NCBI GenBank assembly: GCA_964541305.1
Contig: CAZIPE010000002.1
Coordinates: 11,513 to 75,512 of the forward strand
DNA length: 64,000 bases
Source of the DNA: CAZIPE01 sp964541305
GTDB lineage: Bacteria; Patescibacteriota; Saccharimonadia; Saccharimonadales; UBA7683
Direction of reading: 5' to 3'
Every line of letters begins with the position of its first letter. Within the stretch, counting starts at the first letter, position 1. A program made the translations under genes and the position numbers. Shown piece by piece: positions 50,062 to 59,268 of this stretch. The notes below the pieces were generated by a model. The model saw only the letters and a program-made list of their open reading frames with translations, was not told where the DNA came from and did not search any database.

Positions 50062-51180
50062 TTAGCGATAGATATCCTGGAGCCCTAGAGAGATACTACA
50101 CGATGGCCATGGCTGCCAGCCTCGCGCTTTGTAGGTTTCCCATGCTTTTTGGTCTTGAACGGCAGGCGGTGCTGCGGCAGCATTTGGATAGCCTCTGTAA
50201 TTTCCCCATGTGCCGAGGTCGTATTGATACGCCCCATAATAGCCATTACCCGTATTGCTCGTGTAAGAGCCCTCGCAACTCCTTAGTCGAGCCAGTGCTG
50301 AAGCGAAATCACCACTAAATTCAATGTTCTTAGCTCCCACTACCACAACTTGTTTTACTGGCTCCTTTGTAATCACCTCTTTTAGAGATTTCTTTTTGTA
50401 CTCTTTGCCGTTACGAATAGTGATTTGATAAGTCACAAGTTTTCGGCCGTTCACCCCTTCTTTCTTTACTAGGCGGTAACTTACTGGCTGGTTAACGTCT
50501 TGAATTTGTTCTTCTGGAAATTTAATATCTTCTTCAACCGTCTTCACCTCTTTGCCGATTCTGGCAATACTCACTTTCATGCCACTGGTTATTTTTGTTT
50601 GTAGCGGTACATTGAGTTCATCTTCTTTTTCGAGTGTAATATTTTTACTCAAAAGTAAATCCGAAACCGACACTTCACGCGTACGAAGTTTTGATGAAAC
50701 ACCGTAGAGTTCAAAGGTTATTTCTTTGGAGCGCTTTATAACAAGTTTCGTTCCTGGAGCTCCCTCTAGCGTTTCATCGGATCGTTGATAGACAAAGCCA
50801 TCCTCTGGCGCCGGCTTAAAGCCTGCCATTTCGGCAATCGCCCGTGGTGTTCGTTCGGCGGTAGTAATGGTATATATGTTAGGCTCATCAACCACGGTAA
50901 TGGGACGAGCGCGGTAGATATTTACCTTAAAATCGTTGGTGGTGATCGGACTGTCGGCCGTCGGTTCAGTTTTATCGTGCTCATACAGCGTAATGCCGCT
51001 CGCCTCAAGCGCTTCACCAACTGTTGCACTGGCGCTGGCAATTGTTTTATGTTCGCCGTCCACAAATATATCAAGAGTATGTGTACCGTCTGCTCGTACA
51101 TCAGGAGTGCGAACATGAAAAAATAGCGCAAAAACGCTTAGTACAACCACAATTCCACCAAACAATATTCTTTTATTCAT
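50062..51180 (-). CDS. Rpf-like muralytic protein with DUF348 and G5 domains
   Basis: This has the layout of actinobacterial RpfB, a resuscitation-promoting factor that cuts peptidoglycan glycan strands. The 372-residue protein has an N-terminal membrane or signal helix (ILFGGIVVVLSVFALFF), two DUF348 units (TLDIFVDGEHKTIASASATV and ITVVDEPNIYTITTAERTPR), a G5 domain (about 205-290) and a C-terminal Rpf lysozyme-like domain. The last has the catalytic Glu in LRSCEGSYTSNTGNGYYGAY and the paired Cys in WQPWPSCS. It probably acts on its own wall or on an actinobacterial host's wall. The length matches RpfB (362). Confidence 0.88.
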   Translation of the reverse strand: MNKRILFGGIVVVLSVFALFFHVRTPDVRADGTHTLDIFVDGEHKTIASASATVGEALEASGITLYEHDKTEPTADSPITTNDFKVNIYRARPITVVDEPNIYTITTAERTPRAIAEMAGFKPAPEDGFVYQRSDETLEGAPGTKLVIKRSKEITFELYGVSSKLRTREVSVSDLLLSKNITLEKEDELNVPLQTKITSGMKVSIARIGKEVKTVEEDIKFPEEQIQDVNQPVSYRLVKKEGVNGRKLVTYQITIRNGKEYKKKSLKEVITKEPVKQVVVVGAKNIEFSGDFASALARLRSCEGSYTSNTGNGYYGAYQYDLGTWGNYRGYPNAAAAPPAVQDQKAWETYKARGWQPWPSCSISLGLQDIYR

Positions 51181-51223
51181 GTAATTATTACGCTAGGTAC
51201 ATACACACTAACGTATGTGTGTA

Positions 51224-51700
51224 TTATACCATGCGGGAGATACCAGAAAGCTCCAGCCCGACATCCACAGTCTCGCTTCTAACTTTCGGTAGTTGATCAA
51301 TCTTCCACCATTTTACATCCATAATTTCATACGGTCGTGTAACCCGAACTGTACTAATTTTTGAAACAGGCGCATCAAAAAATTCAAGATTTGCACGTGG
51401 CCACTTTTTACCAGCTGGTAATTTTCGAATACCGATACTTTTCATATCTTTCGTGCTAATAACAAGAGAGGTTTCTTCAAGTAACTCTCGGGCTGCAGCA
51501 AGAACTGATTCTTCGCCTTTATGCACACCGCCGCCCGGCAAACTCCATTTTTGTGAGCCGAAAGATGACCTAATGAGCAGTATCTCATGTTTGGCATGGA
51601 CCACCACTCGCACTCGCTCAGAATTATGAAGCAATAACCCAGAAAGTGGCTGTGTAACAAAGTGTGCTGTGCGAAATAATTTTTGTGTCACTATATTCAT
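51224..51700 (-). CDS. NUDIX hydrolase
   Basis: A 158-residue Nudix protein with a complete box, GGGVHKGEESVLAAARELLE followed by ETSL. The N-terminus is basic with a hydrophobic VVVHAKHEILLIRSSFG strand, then the usual KWSLPGGG. The C-terminal VKWWKIDQLP is also typical. The substrate is unknown. Its start overlaps the uvrD stop by 4 bases, so the two are co-translated, which could hint at a nucleotide-pool cleaning role beside repair. Confidence 0.88.
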   Translation of the reverse strand: MNIVTQKLFRTAHFVTQPLSGLLLHNSERVRVVVHAKHEILLIRSSFGSQKWSLPGGGVHKGEESVLAAARELLEETSLVISTKDMKSIGIRKLPAGKKWPRANLEFFDAPVSKISTVRVTRPYEIMDVKWWKIDQLPKVRSETVDVGLELSGISRMV

Positions 51701-53841
51701 GAGAGCAACTCGAGTGGTGCAAAGCTTGCATTAAGTTTTTTTACCCCTTTGCCAGAAAAGGCAATTGAGAGCATTTCACCATCAACACCAACAATGGTAC
51801 CCACCCCAAATAATTGATGTCTCACCTTGGCACCAACTGATGCTTGTATTTGAGGTACGTGGCTAAAATCTTCAGTAAAATCCGGTTGGGCTTCGGGGAG
51901 TCCGAAAGCTGATTGCTGAACGGGTGGCTGTTTTAAAATTGAGCTATCGATATCACTTAAGAAGCGCGAAGGCGGATTGTGTTGAGAAGAGCCGTATAGC
52001 ATACGTGACGTTGAATAGTACATAAATAGTTCTTCACGGGCGCGCGTCATGCCAACATAGCACAGACGTCGCTCTTCTTCCATTTCACTCGGCTCAAACA
52101 ACGCCCGCGAATGTGGGAAGATTGATTCTTCCATTCCTGTTAAAAAGACGACGGGAAACTCGAGGCCCTTAGCGGCGTGAAGTGTCATCAAGGTAACCGC
52201 ACCCGACGATTGATCGAGTCCGTCAAGATCGGAGATGAGTGCCACTTCTTCCAAGAAGCCATCAAGCCCGACGTCGTCGTATTCACGAGCCACCGATGAA
52301 AGCTCCTTTACGTTTTCGATTCTCTCAGCTGACTGAGGTGATTCGTCGTCTAGGTGTTGCAAAAATTCAGTTCGCTTAACCACCGCGTCAATAAATTGAC
52401 TCGGTCGATACTCATCTTTCATCACACGAATATCATTGATAAGATTTCCGAGTTCAATAAGACCCTTAAGGGGCTTGCCTGAGACACCCTGACATTCTGC
52501 CACTCGCCCAAGCGCTTCAGCCAATGTTAGTTCGTTCGTATCCATCCAGTCAAAAAAGTTTTGCAAGCTTTTGGCGCCAACACCCCTAGTGGGTACATTT
52601 ACGATTCTTAGAAAACTCGTTTGGTCATTTGGCTGGTAGGCAAGGCGAATATAGGCCAGAATATCTTTTATCTCTTTACGATCATAAAAACGAACACCTC
52701 CTACAACTTTATAGGGCACACCATAACGAATAAATGATTCTTCCAAACTTCGACTCTGGGCATTAGTCCGGTATAGCACTGCAAAATCTTGAAAGCTACG
52801 GGCTCGAATATCAACTTGAGATTTTATTCGCCTGACAATACTTTCACCCTCTTGTGATTCACTGCTGACTTGAATAATCTGAACGGGATTTCCTGGACCT
52901 GCCTTTGTCCAAAGTTCTTTATCGCTACGTTGTTCATTTTTAGTTATAACCAGATGTGCCGCATCAAGTATATTTTTGGTGCTTCGGTAGTTTTCTTCTA
53001 GCTTTACAATTTTTGCATTAGGAAAGTCTGTTTCAAAATTAAGAATGTTCCTGAAATCAGCACCTCTCCAACTGTAAATCGACTGCCAGTCATCACCTAC
53101 CACGCACAAGTTTTGCGCGTCACTTAGTAGTAACTTTATAAGCTTATACTGTGCCCCATTAGTATCTTGGTACTCATCTACCATGATATATTTAAACTGT
53201 TTTTGCCACTTTTCTCGCAGTTCTTCGTTATTTTTTAGCATATCGACCGTTCGGCCAATGAGATCGTCGAAATCTAATGCACCTGCTTCACGAAGTGCTT
53301 TTTCGTACTCAGGATATATCGCGGCGGCAGCTTTTTGTTGCGGCAACGTTGCGCTGGCAAGGTATTCACTCGGACCTACAAGTTCGTTCTTAGCGCCACT
53401 AATCAGCCCTGCGAGGGTTCGTGGTTTAAATTCTTTATCATTTATATGTTGTTTTTTAGCTACCTGCTTAATAAGACTTTGTCGATCTGATTCGTCAAAG
53501 ATAACAAAGTTTCTAGGAATACCAACCGCCTCGCCATCTTGACGTAACAGCCGTACACAAATGGAGTGAAAGGTGCCCATGAAAGGCATAAAGCTACGAT
53601 TTTGATGATCTTGACCGACAAGTTCCGCTACGCGTTCTCTCATTTCTTTAGCGGCTTTGTTGGTGAAGGTTACTGAAAGTATCTCATATGGACTGACACC
53701 ATTTTGAATCAGGTAGGCTATGCGGTGGGTCAGTGTTTTGGTTTTTCCACTACCCGCACCAGCTAAAATAAGTAGTGGTCCATCTTGCCAACACACTGCT
53801 TCAGCTTGGTTTTTGTTTAACCCGTTTAGGAGATCATTCAC
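51697..53841 (-). CDS. uvrD: UvrD/PcrA superfamily I DNA helicase
   Basis: A 3'-5' helicase that removes UvrC and the cut strand in excision repair and displaces proteins from DNA. The 714-residue protein has motif I GAGSGKTKTLTHRIA, Ia SVTFTNKAAKEM, II VDEYQDTN, III DDWQSIYSWRGA, IV ENYRSTKNIL, V VTLMTLHAAKGLEF and VI LCYVGMTRARE. The C-terminal Tudor-like RNAP-binding region (VGAKVRHQLFGVGTIVGVDG) is present. It starts at GTG 53841 after an extended -10 (TGCTATACT) at 7 bases. Confidence 0.96.
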   Translation of the reverse strand: MNDLLNGLNKNQAEAVCWQDGPLLILAGAGSGKTKTLTHRIAYLIQNGVSPYEILSVTFTNKAAKEMRERVAELVGQDHQNRSFMPFMGTFHSICVRLLRQDGEAVGIPRNFVIFDESDRQSLIKQVAKKQHINDKEFKPRTLAGLISGAKNELVGPSEYLASATLPQQKAAAAIYPEYEKALREAGALDFDDLIGRTVDMLKNNEELREKWQKQFKYIMVDEYQDTNGAQYKLIKLLLSDAQNLCVVGDDWQSIYSWRGADFRNILNFETDFPNAKIVKLEENYRSTKNILDAAHLVITKNEQRSDKELWTKAGPGNPVQIIQVSSESQEGESIVRRIKSQVDIRARSFQDFAVLYRTNAQSRSLEESFIRYGVPYKVVGGVRFYDRKEIKDILAYIRLAYQPNDQTSFLRIVNVPTRGVGAKSLQNFFDWMDTNELTLAEALGRVAECQGVSGKPLKGLIELGNLINDIRVMKDEYRPSQFIDAVVKRTEFLQHLDDESPQSAERIENVKELSSVAREYDDVGLDGFLEEVALISDLDGLDQSSGAVTLMTLHAAKGLEFPVVFLTGMEESIFPHSRALFEPSEMEEERRLCYVGMTRAREELFMYYSTSRMLYGSSQHNPPSRFLSDIDSSILKQPPVQQSAFGLPEAQPDFTEDFSHVPQIQASVGAKVRHQLFGVGTIVGVDGEMLSIAFSGKGVKKLNASFAPLELLS

Positions 53842-53848
53842 TCGGACC

Positions 53849-53857
53849 AGTATAGCA
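53849..53857 (-). promoter_or_regulatory. Extended -10 promoter, leaderless, for uvrD
   Basis: Minus strand TGCTATACT, 7 bases from GTG 53841. Confidence 0.68.
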
Positions 53858-53868
53858 AATAAGTATGC

Positions 53869-54609
53869 TTACGTGGGCAGTTGACTGGTTAATGTGAGGA
53901 AGATAAGTCCACACATCAAGAGCAGTAAAAATGCCACCACAATATACAGCCAGGTATACGATTTCTGCACCTTTGAAGGTGGAGGTAGTTCGCTATGATA
54001 GTCATTAACATCAAATATGTCTGCTTTTTGAGCAGTAATAAGCTCTGTTTCGTTAGCTTGTGTCGGCACATCTTCTTCCGCCTTTGTGGATGAGATTAAG
54101 GTATCAACAGGTGTATACGATATTTTTTCTGGTAACGGTGGTTCTGGTTTTTCATGCTCATCTTGTGCGATGCTCTCGAGCTGACTGTTTTCACTACTCA
54201 TCGGTGAAGAACTTCCTTCTGTGACAACTTCCTGACTCGGTTTTATCACCGACGCCATATCAGAACTAACTAACTGCGGTAATTCAACAGCATGTGCATT
54301 TTCTGGCTTTTCGTTATAGCTATAGCCCGCTTTTTGCGGGAGTAGCTCTTGAGCTTCATCAACTGGTTTCGCCTCAAGCTGTTTCATTCTCGAGGCACTG
54401 TGCCCAACAATATCTAAACTAGAACCTCTGCTGTGCGGAATAATTCTTCTTTGCGGAAGCTCAGGCTTGGGTTTTGGCTGCTCCATTATCGGCGCCTGTA
54501 ATAACTCATCGGTTTGCTTACCGAGCTCGCTCATGGCACTTTCAATAGCCTGCTCATCATGCTGCTGCGGAGGATTGTGTGAAGATTTCGTCAGATTGCC
54601 AAAAATCAT
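53869..54609 (-). CDS. Tail-anchored acidic protein, 246 aa
   Basis: I do not recognise the family. About 1-215 is low-complexity, acidic and Pro/Glu/Ser-rich (HNPPQQHDEQAIESAMSELG, PKPELPQRRIIPHSRG), likely disordered in the cytoplasm. A single membrane helix near the C-terminus (TWLYIVVAFLLLLMCGLIFL) is followed by a short tail. It could be a scaffold. The ATG overlaps the tpiA stop as ATGA, so it is co-translated with a glycolytic gene, with no obvious functional reason. Confidence 0.65.
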   Translation of the reverse strand: MIFGNLTKSSHNPPQQHDEQAIESAMSELGKQTDELLQAPIMEQPKPKPELPQRRIIPHSRGSSLDIVGHSASRMKQLEAKPVDEAQELLPQKAGYSYNEKPENAHAVELPQLVSSDMASVIKPSQEVVTEGSSSPMSSENSQLESIAQDEHEKPEPPLPEKISYTPVDTLISSTKAEEDVPTQANETELITAQKADIFDVNDYHSELPPPSKVQKSYTWLYIVVAFLLLLMCGLIFLTLTSQLPT

Positions 54610-55433
54610 ATTTGTTTTCCTTTGGCAATTTGATTCTCAGATTTTCTCAACTTAGCTACGTTTGATGCATTCTCAATTATTGGCTTAAACGTATGTAGAT
54701 TCAGACTTGCACCGCCGGCGAGTAATCCATTAATTCCATCGATGCTCAAAAAGGCATTCACCAGGTCGGCAGATACACTAGCGCCATATAAAATTCGTAC
54801 TTTTTCTGCTGTACGAGCACCATACAGCTCGGCAATATTATGCCGGATCACTCGCTGGGCAACCTCAACATCTTCAGGAGTCGCTGTAGGATGATTGACA
54901 AAATCCTTTCCATTACTGATAGCCCAGACAGGTTCGTAGGCAATGACAATTTTCTTCACTTCCTCAGAAGTGAGCTGGGAGAGGCCGAGGGTAATTTGAT
55001 GATGCAATACTTGATTTGTTTGATGATGTGTCCGCTCCAGTAACGTTTCGCCCACACATAACACAGGAGTAATGCCTGATCGAAATGCCGCCGCAACTTT
55101 TTGCATCACATCTGCGTCTCTTTCGCCAAACACATGTCGACGTTCTGAATGACCGACAAGTACATATTTTGCGACTCCTCGAAGCATTGGCATGCTCACT
55201 TCGCCAGTGTACGCACCCTCGTCCTTCCAAAATGCGTTCTGAGCGGCAACGGCAATATCTGACTTTTTGAGAATTTCAGCAACTCTCACCAGCGCAAGCG
55301 CATGCGGAGCTACAACTACTTCTACATCCTTATGCTGTGGTAACTTACTAAGCTTACCTGCAAAATTAGCAGCTTCTTTTACAGTGAAGTTCATCTTCCA
55401 GTTACCGAGAATCAATATCTTACTACCACCCAT
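54606..55433 (-). CDS. tpiA: Triosephosphate isomerase
   Basis: Interconverts dihydroxyacetone phosphate and glyceraldehyde 3-phosphate. The 275-residue protein has LGNWKMNF with the catalytic Lys, LVGHSERRHVFGE with the catalytic His, IAYEPVWAISNGKD with the catalytic Glu, and the phosphate-binding LLAGGASLN. It has about 20 extra C-terminal residues (VAKLRKSENQIAKGKQI) beyond the usual end. An extended -10 (TGCTACAAT, 55464-55472) and an AAAGGTGGG give a leader of about 24 bases. pgk and pyk lie 2.6 kb upstream on the same strand. Confidence 0.96.
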   Translation of the reverse strand: MGGSKILILGNWKMNFTVKEAANFAGKLSKLPQHKDVEVVVAPHALALVRVAEILKKSDIAVAAQNAFWKDEGAYTGEVSMPMLRGVAKYVLVGHSERRHVFGERDADVMQKVAAAFRSGITPVLCVGETLLERTHHQTNQVLHHQITLGLSQLTSEEVKKIVIAYEPVWAISNGKDFVNHPTATPEDVEVAQRVIRHNIAELYGARTAEKVRILYGASVSADLVNAFLSIDGINGLLAGGASLNLHTFKPIIENASNVAKLRKSENQIAKGKQI

Positions 55434-55461
55434 AATTCATACCCACCTTTTATACTTATGG

Positions 55462-57968
55462 TTATTGTAGCATAAAACGGCGATACCACAGAGTCAGACT
55501 ACCAATGGTGATAATAGTAATGCTCAAGCCCATGAAGAGTAGTATTGAATGGCCAGAATCGGCTAAATCATTTTCGTTACCACTTTCTGTCGTAGCCACC
55601 CCATCATTAGACAATGGATATACCGCAGTAGCAAGATTATTCGGAGTATTTTGGAGGGCGCCCAAGTAAGAGAGGATGTCTCCAGAGCCAAATGCGGCGT
55701 AAAGATCGAGTACCTCAGGGTCTCCTACTATAGACATCGCAATTGCATGGATTGCAAAAGACAGATCAGAATCTGGACTAACTTCGATGTTCATACTTAG
55801 AGGGACAGATGAGCCAGATTCAAGTACCGTGTCTGAGCCCGTAAACCAGCATGCGACTAGTCCAAGAGATGTGTCTGTACTATAACTAAACATTGCTGCA
55901 GCAGGAGCTGCTACATAAAGACAGTTAAGGTCGGGATTACCTACATCAAAAAAATACGACCCTGGGAATGGACCGTCAGAGATATAGCCAGATGGATTAA
56001 TTAGGTCGTCTGGAACAAGGACAGTTAGCAGGGAGGTTCCAACTAAAGTATTTGAGAAGCCACTTAGCTCAGCATCATCTGGGCCATTATTGGTAAGGAT
56101 ATCTGGTAAGATAGGCTTGCTCCTGTAGCTACATCCTGAGGATTGTTAAGGGTGATACTGGCAGATATGTCTACTAGAGCGGGTGCTTCACCGCCAAATG
56201 CACTTGTGGCACCAAAACCACTGGGGGTAGAGACGTCTATTTCTGTAGTGGTCATAGCTAGGTTAGATACTCCTGTTATCCCAGTTAGAGTGTGCGAGAA
56301 GGATTGTTCTCCTGCACCCGTAGAAGTAATATTCTGGAAACCTAGGAAGGTTTCTCCTTCGCCATATCCAGAAAGATCCGAGGTGGTGTTTGAATAGAAT
56401 TCTATTCGGTAGTCTCCTGCTGGTGCATCTAGAAGATAATCTACAGTTGTGTCTCCGGATGCTTCTTGGATGTTGGTGTATGTAGGGTAGTTAAGGTGGT
56501 CGTTAGCTCCGGTGTCTAAGTCCAGGGGATCGTTGAATGGAGAATTTGTATCTAGTGCTATACCAACTAGTTGATTATTATAGATTGAGTTTCTTAATAT
56601 TGAAACTTTTACTTCTGAGGGTGCCACTTTTGCGATGTTCACACCATATCCACTTGATCCTTGAGAGTTAGCAATTATATTTTCTTCACCCTGATTAACT
56701 CCCCCAATCAGTCCCGATGAATCCTGAATATTTACAGCCGTAGCATCATTTGGAGCTTCTGTTACACCATCCACAAAAGTACCTATGTAGTTACCCTGGA
56801 TAGAAAAGTTGTCAGATAGGATGAAGCTAACCCCATAATCAGTATTATTAGCAATTATGTTTCGAGCGCCCTCTGCTGAGCCACCGATAAGCACATTTGA
56901 ACTCTCCGAAGTCCCTATCCCAGGTCCATTATTTGGCACCGAAACCATTCCAGTGTAGTCAGTACCTATGTAGTTACCCTGAACAATAAGACCGTCTGCT
57001 ATATGTGGTGCAAGACCGAAGTTATTATTTCCAGAAATAATATTAATTGCGCTAGGATCTGTGCCACCTACAAGCACATCGTCTGCAAAATCGATAGAAA
57101 AAGCCCCCGAACCGCCAGTTTTTGCATTAGGTATGGCTGTAGTTCCATCCTTACCAACACCAACATAATTACCTTGTATAATCCAACCGTGGGCAGGATA
57201 CCCAGCAGCAGGGCCTCCTCCACTACTATTTCCTGAAATAATGTTTCGATCTTCTGGGTCAAGACCACCAACTAAAACATTTATCCCGTTATTATCATCA
57301 TCACACTTACAGCCATTAAGACCAATACTATTTGGCTCCGCACTCATACCATCAGGGCTGGTTCCAATAAAGTTACCTTGTACCTGTAGCCCGCTATTCT
57401 TAAAGCTCTGTATTGCCCTGCCCTCAGTAAAGTCATTTATAATAAGTCCTTTGATACTGCTATTATCACTACCGTCGTCGAAGACAATTCCCTCAGGAAC
57501 GTAACCATTACTGTCATCAATACCTGAACCATCCACCTCCACAAGCAAAAGCGCATTTATTGGGTTTGGAGCAGGCGCAGTGTTTACTGCTGCGCCCGGT
57601 TGGCTATATCCATTAATATGCACCTGCGACGTTATCCGCGGAAGTTCTTGACTTAAAATAATTCTATAACCATCCTGGGCACCATTGGTAAAATCAGCGA
57701 TTTCAGAAATATCGAATTCGATAGTTGAGGTGTCGGCATTAAAATTAGCTTCTTGTATTGCAGCACGTAGCGTACAGTTACCCGAGCCATCGTCACACTC
57801 ACCGTTGCCAATGTTACTGTCGGAGCTGTCTAGGGTGGAATCTACGGTAATACCGTCGCTAAAGTCGATATCGGCGGCTTGAGTCGCTGACGTGTTAATC
57901 CCAATAATCGTAATAGCAAAAAGTACTGCTGTCGGCAGAAGGAACTGTAGCCTTTTTATCTTTTTCAT
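55462..57968 (-). pseudogene. Large surface protein (beta-helix type) split by a frameshift
   Basis: One gene in two frames. The first part (57968 to about 56094, 625 codons) has a signal peptide (FLLPTAVLFAITIIGI), the CTLRAAIQEANFN motif and many beta-helix turns (ISGNS, IQGNYIGT). It would stop at 56064. One base appears to be missing near 56091-56099: adding it restores LTNNGPDDAELSGFSNTL and leads into the frame ending at 55462, with the membrane anchor ILLFMGLSITIITIGSLTLW and tail YRRF. The joined product is about 835 residues. LADSG before the anchor resembles a sorting motif. The start has AGAGGA. It may be a real mutation, phase variation or a sequencing error. Confidence 0.75.
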
Positions 57969-58048
57969 CAAAAATCCTCTTGGTTTTTATTCAAGCGGAA
58001 TTATTGTGGTGTTACTGAGGTACAGTATAGCGTGTTTTAGAGGTAAGC

Positions 58049-59266
58049 TCAAGCATCAAGCAAGGCTTCGACACCAGGGAGCTTCATACCGCTCAGCAAT
58101 TCGAGGCTCGCGCCGCCGCCAGTTGAAATATGGCTAAAATGCGCCTTTGGATGTTTCGCCTGCCAACCAAGTACAAAATCTGCTGTATCACCACCACCTA
58201 TGATGCTCTCGAGCGAGGGATACTGGTCTGATAAACAGGTCGCAACTGCCTCTGAACTTTTGGCAAACTGTGGATTCTCTGCGTAACCAATAGGTCCGTT
58301 CCATATAACTGTGCCTGCACTTTTAAGATGTTCACAGAAGGAACGAATAGTTTCTGGCCCAACATCAAGGATGTTGTCATCTCCCCCAATATCCTCAAAC
58401 GCGATCTCGCGTCGCTGTGCTGTCACACTCACCTCTTTTGCAACTGCAATGTCTGTGGGCAAAATAAGCTGGTGGGGCTTTGCACGTTTAAGTATCTTTT
58501 TCACTTCAGACTCTTGATCGGGCTCATACATACTTTTACCAATATCGTGGCCAGTAAATTTCAAAAACGTGTTAGCAAGTGCTCCACCCACTAAAATAGT
58601 GTCGGCCTCATTTAAAAAACGCTCAATCAGAGGCAACTTATCGGCAATCTTTGCTCCACCAATAACTGCAACGAGGGGCTTGTTCGGATGTGCAATGGCC
58701 TTGCTGAGTGACGTCACTTCTTTTTCTAGCAACAAGCCAGCGAGTGCAGGTTTTAAGTGAGAAATACCCTCTGTGCTCGCATGTGCTCGATGAACAACAC
58801 CAAAACCATCTTGCACGATATAGTCGGGATTAGTTGCCTCAATAAGTTCTTTGGCAAACTGAGGATCATTTTTTTCCTCACCCGGATGAAAACGAACATT
58901 CTCAAGTAACAACACGCGCGATGATTGATGCTTCTTTAACGCCTGCTTCGCGCCATCCCCCACGCAGTTGTGTATAAATTCAATCGAATGACCGAGTAGC
59001 TCTTGTAATCTCTCGCCAATAGGTTCAAGACTTTCTTTTTTTGAAACCCTCCATTCTGGACGACCAAGATGTGCAAGAATAACTACCTCACACTGACGCT
59101 TGAGAAGATATTGAATTGTCGGAACCGCTGATTGAATACGAAAGTCGCTATCAATCTCACCCTTCTCGTTTAGTGGTACGTTGAAATCTGCACGCAGTAA
59201 GATACGTTTGCTGTGAATATCAACATTTTTTATAGTGCGTTTCGGAAAATGATAGCTGCTACTCAT
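58049..59266 (-). CDS. pgk: Phosphoglycerate kinase
   Basis: Makes ATP from 1,3-bisphosphoglycerate in lower glycolysis. The 405-residue protein has RADFNVPLNEKGE near the start, LAHLGRPEW, LLLENVRFHPGEEKNDP, VIGGAKIADKLPLIERFL, VILPTDIAVAKE-like stretch and GGGDTADFVLGW with the C-terminal GGGASLELLSG. The length is standard (about 390-400). It begins 3 bases after the pyk stop, with AAAGTAGG as Shine-Dalgarno, so pyk and pgk form one operon. Confidence 0.97.
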   Translation of the reverse strand: MSSSYHFPKRTIKNVDIHSKRILLRADFNVPLNEKGEIDSDFRIQSAVPTIQYLLKRQCEVVILAHLGRPEWRVSKKESLEPIGERLQELLGHSIEFIHNCVGDGAKQALKKHQSSRVLLLENVRFHPGEEKNDPQFAKELIEATNPDYIVQDGFGVVHRAHASTEGISHLKPALAGLLLEKEVTSLSKAIAHPNKPLVAVIGGAKIADKLPLIERFLNEADTILVGGALANTFLKFTGHDIGKSMYEPDQESEVKKILKRAKPHQLILPTDIAVAKEVSVTAQRREIAFEDIGGDDNILDVGPETIRSFCEHLKSAGTVIWNGPIGYAENPQFAKSSEAVATCLSDQYPSLESIIGGGDTADFVLGWQAKHPKAHFSHISTGGGASLELLSGMKLPGVEALLDA

Positions 59267-59268
59267 AC

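Noticed and set aside
56064..57968. Programmed -1 frameshift in the surface protein
   Set aside because: The site reads ATCCTTACC, with no slippery heptamer or obvious downstream stem, so mutation or base error is likelier.
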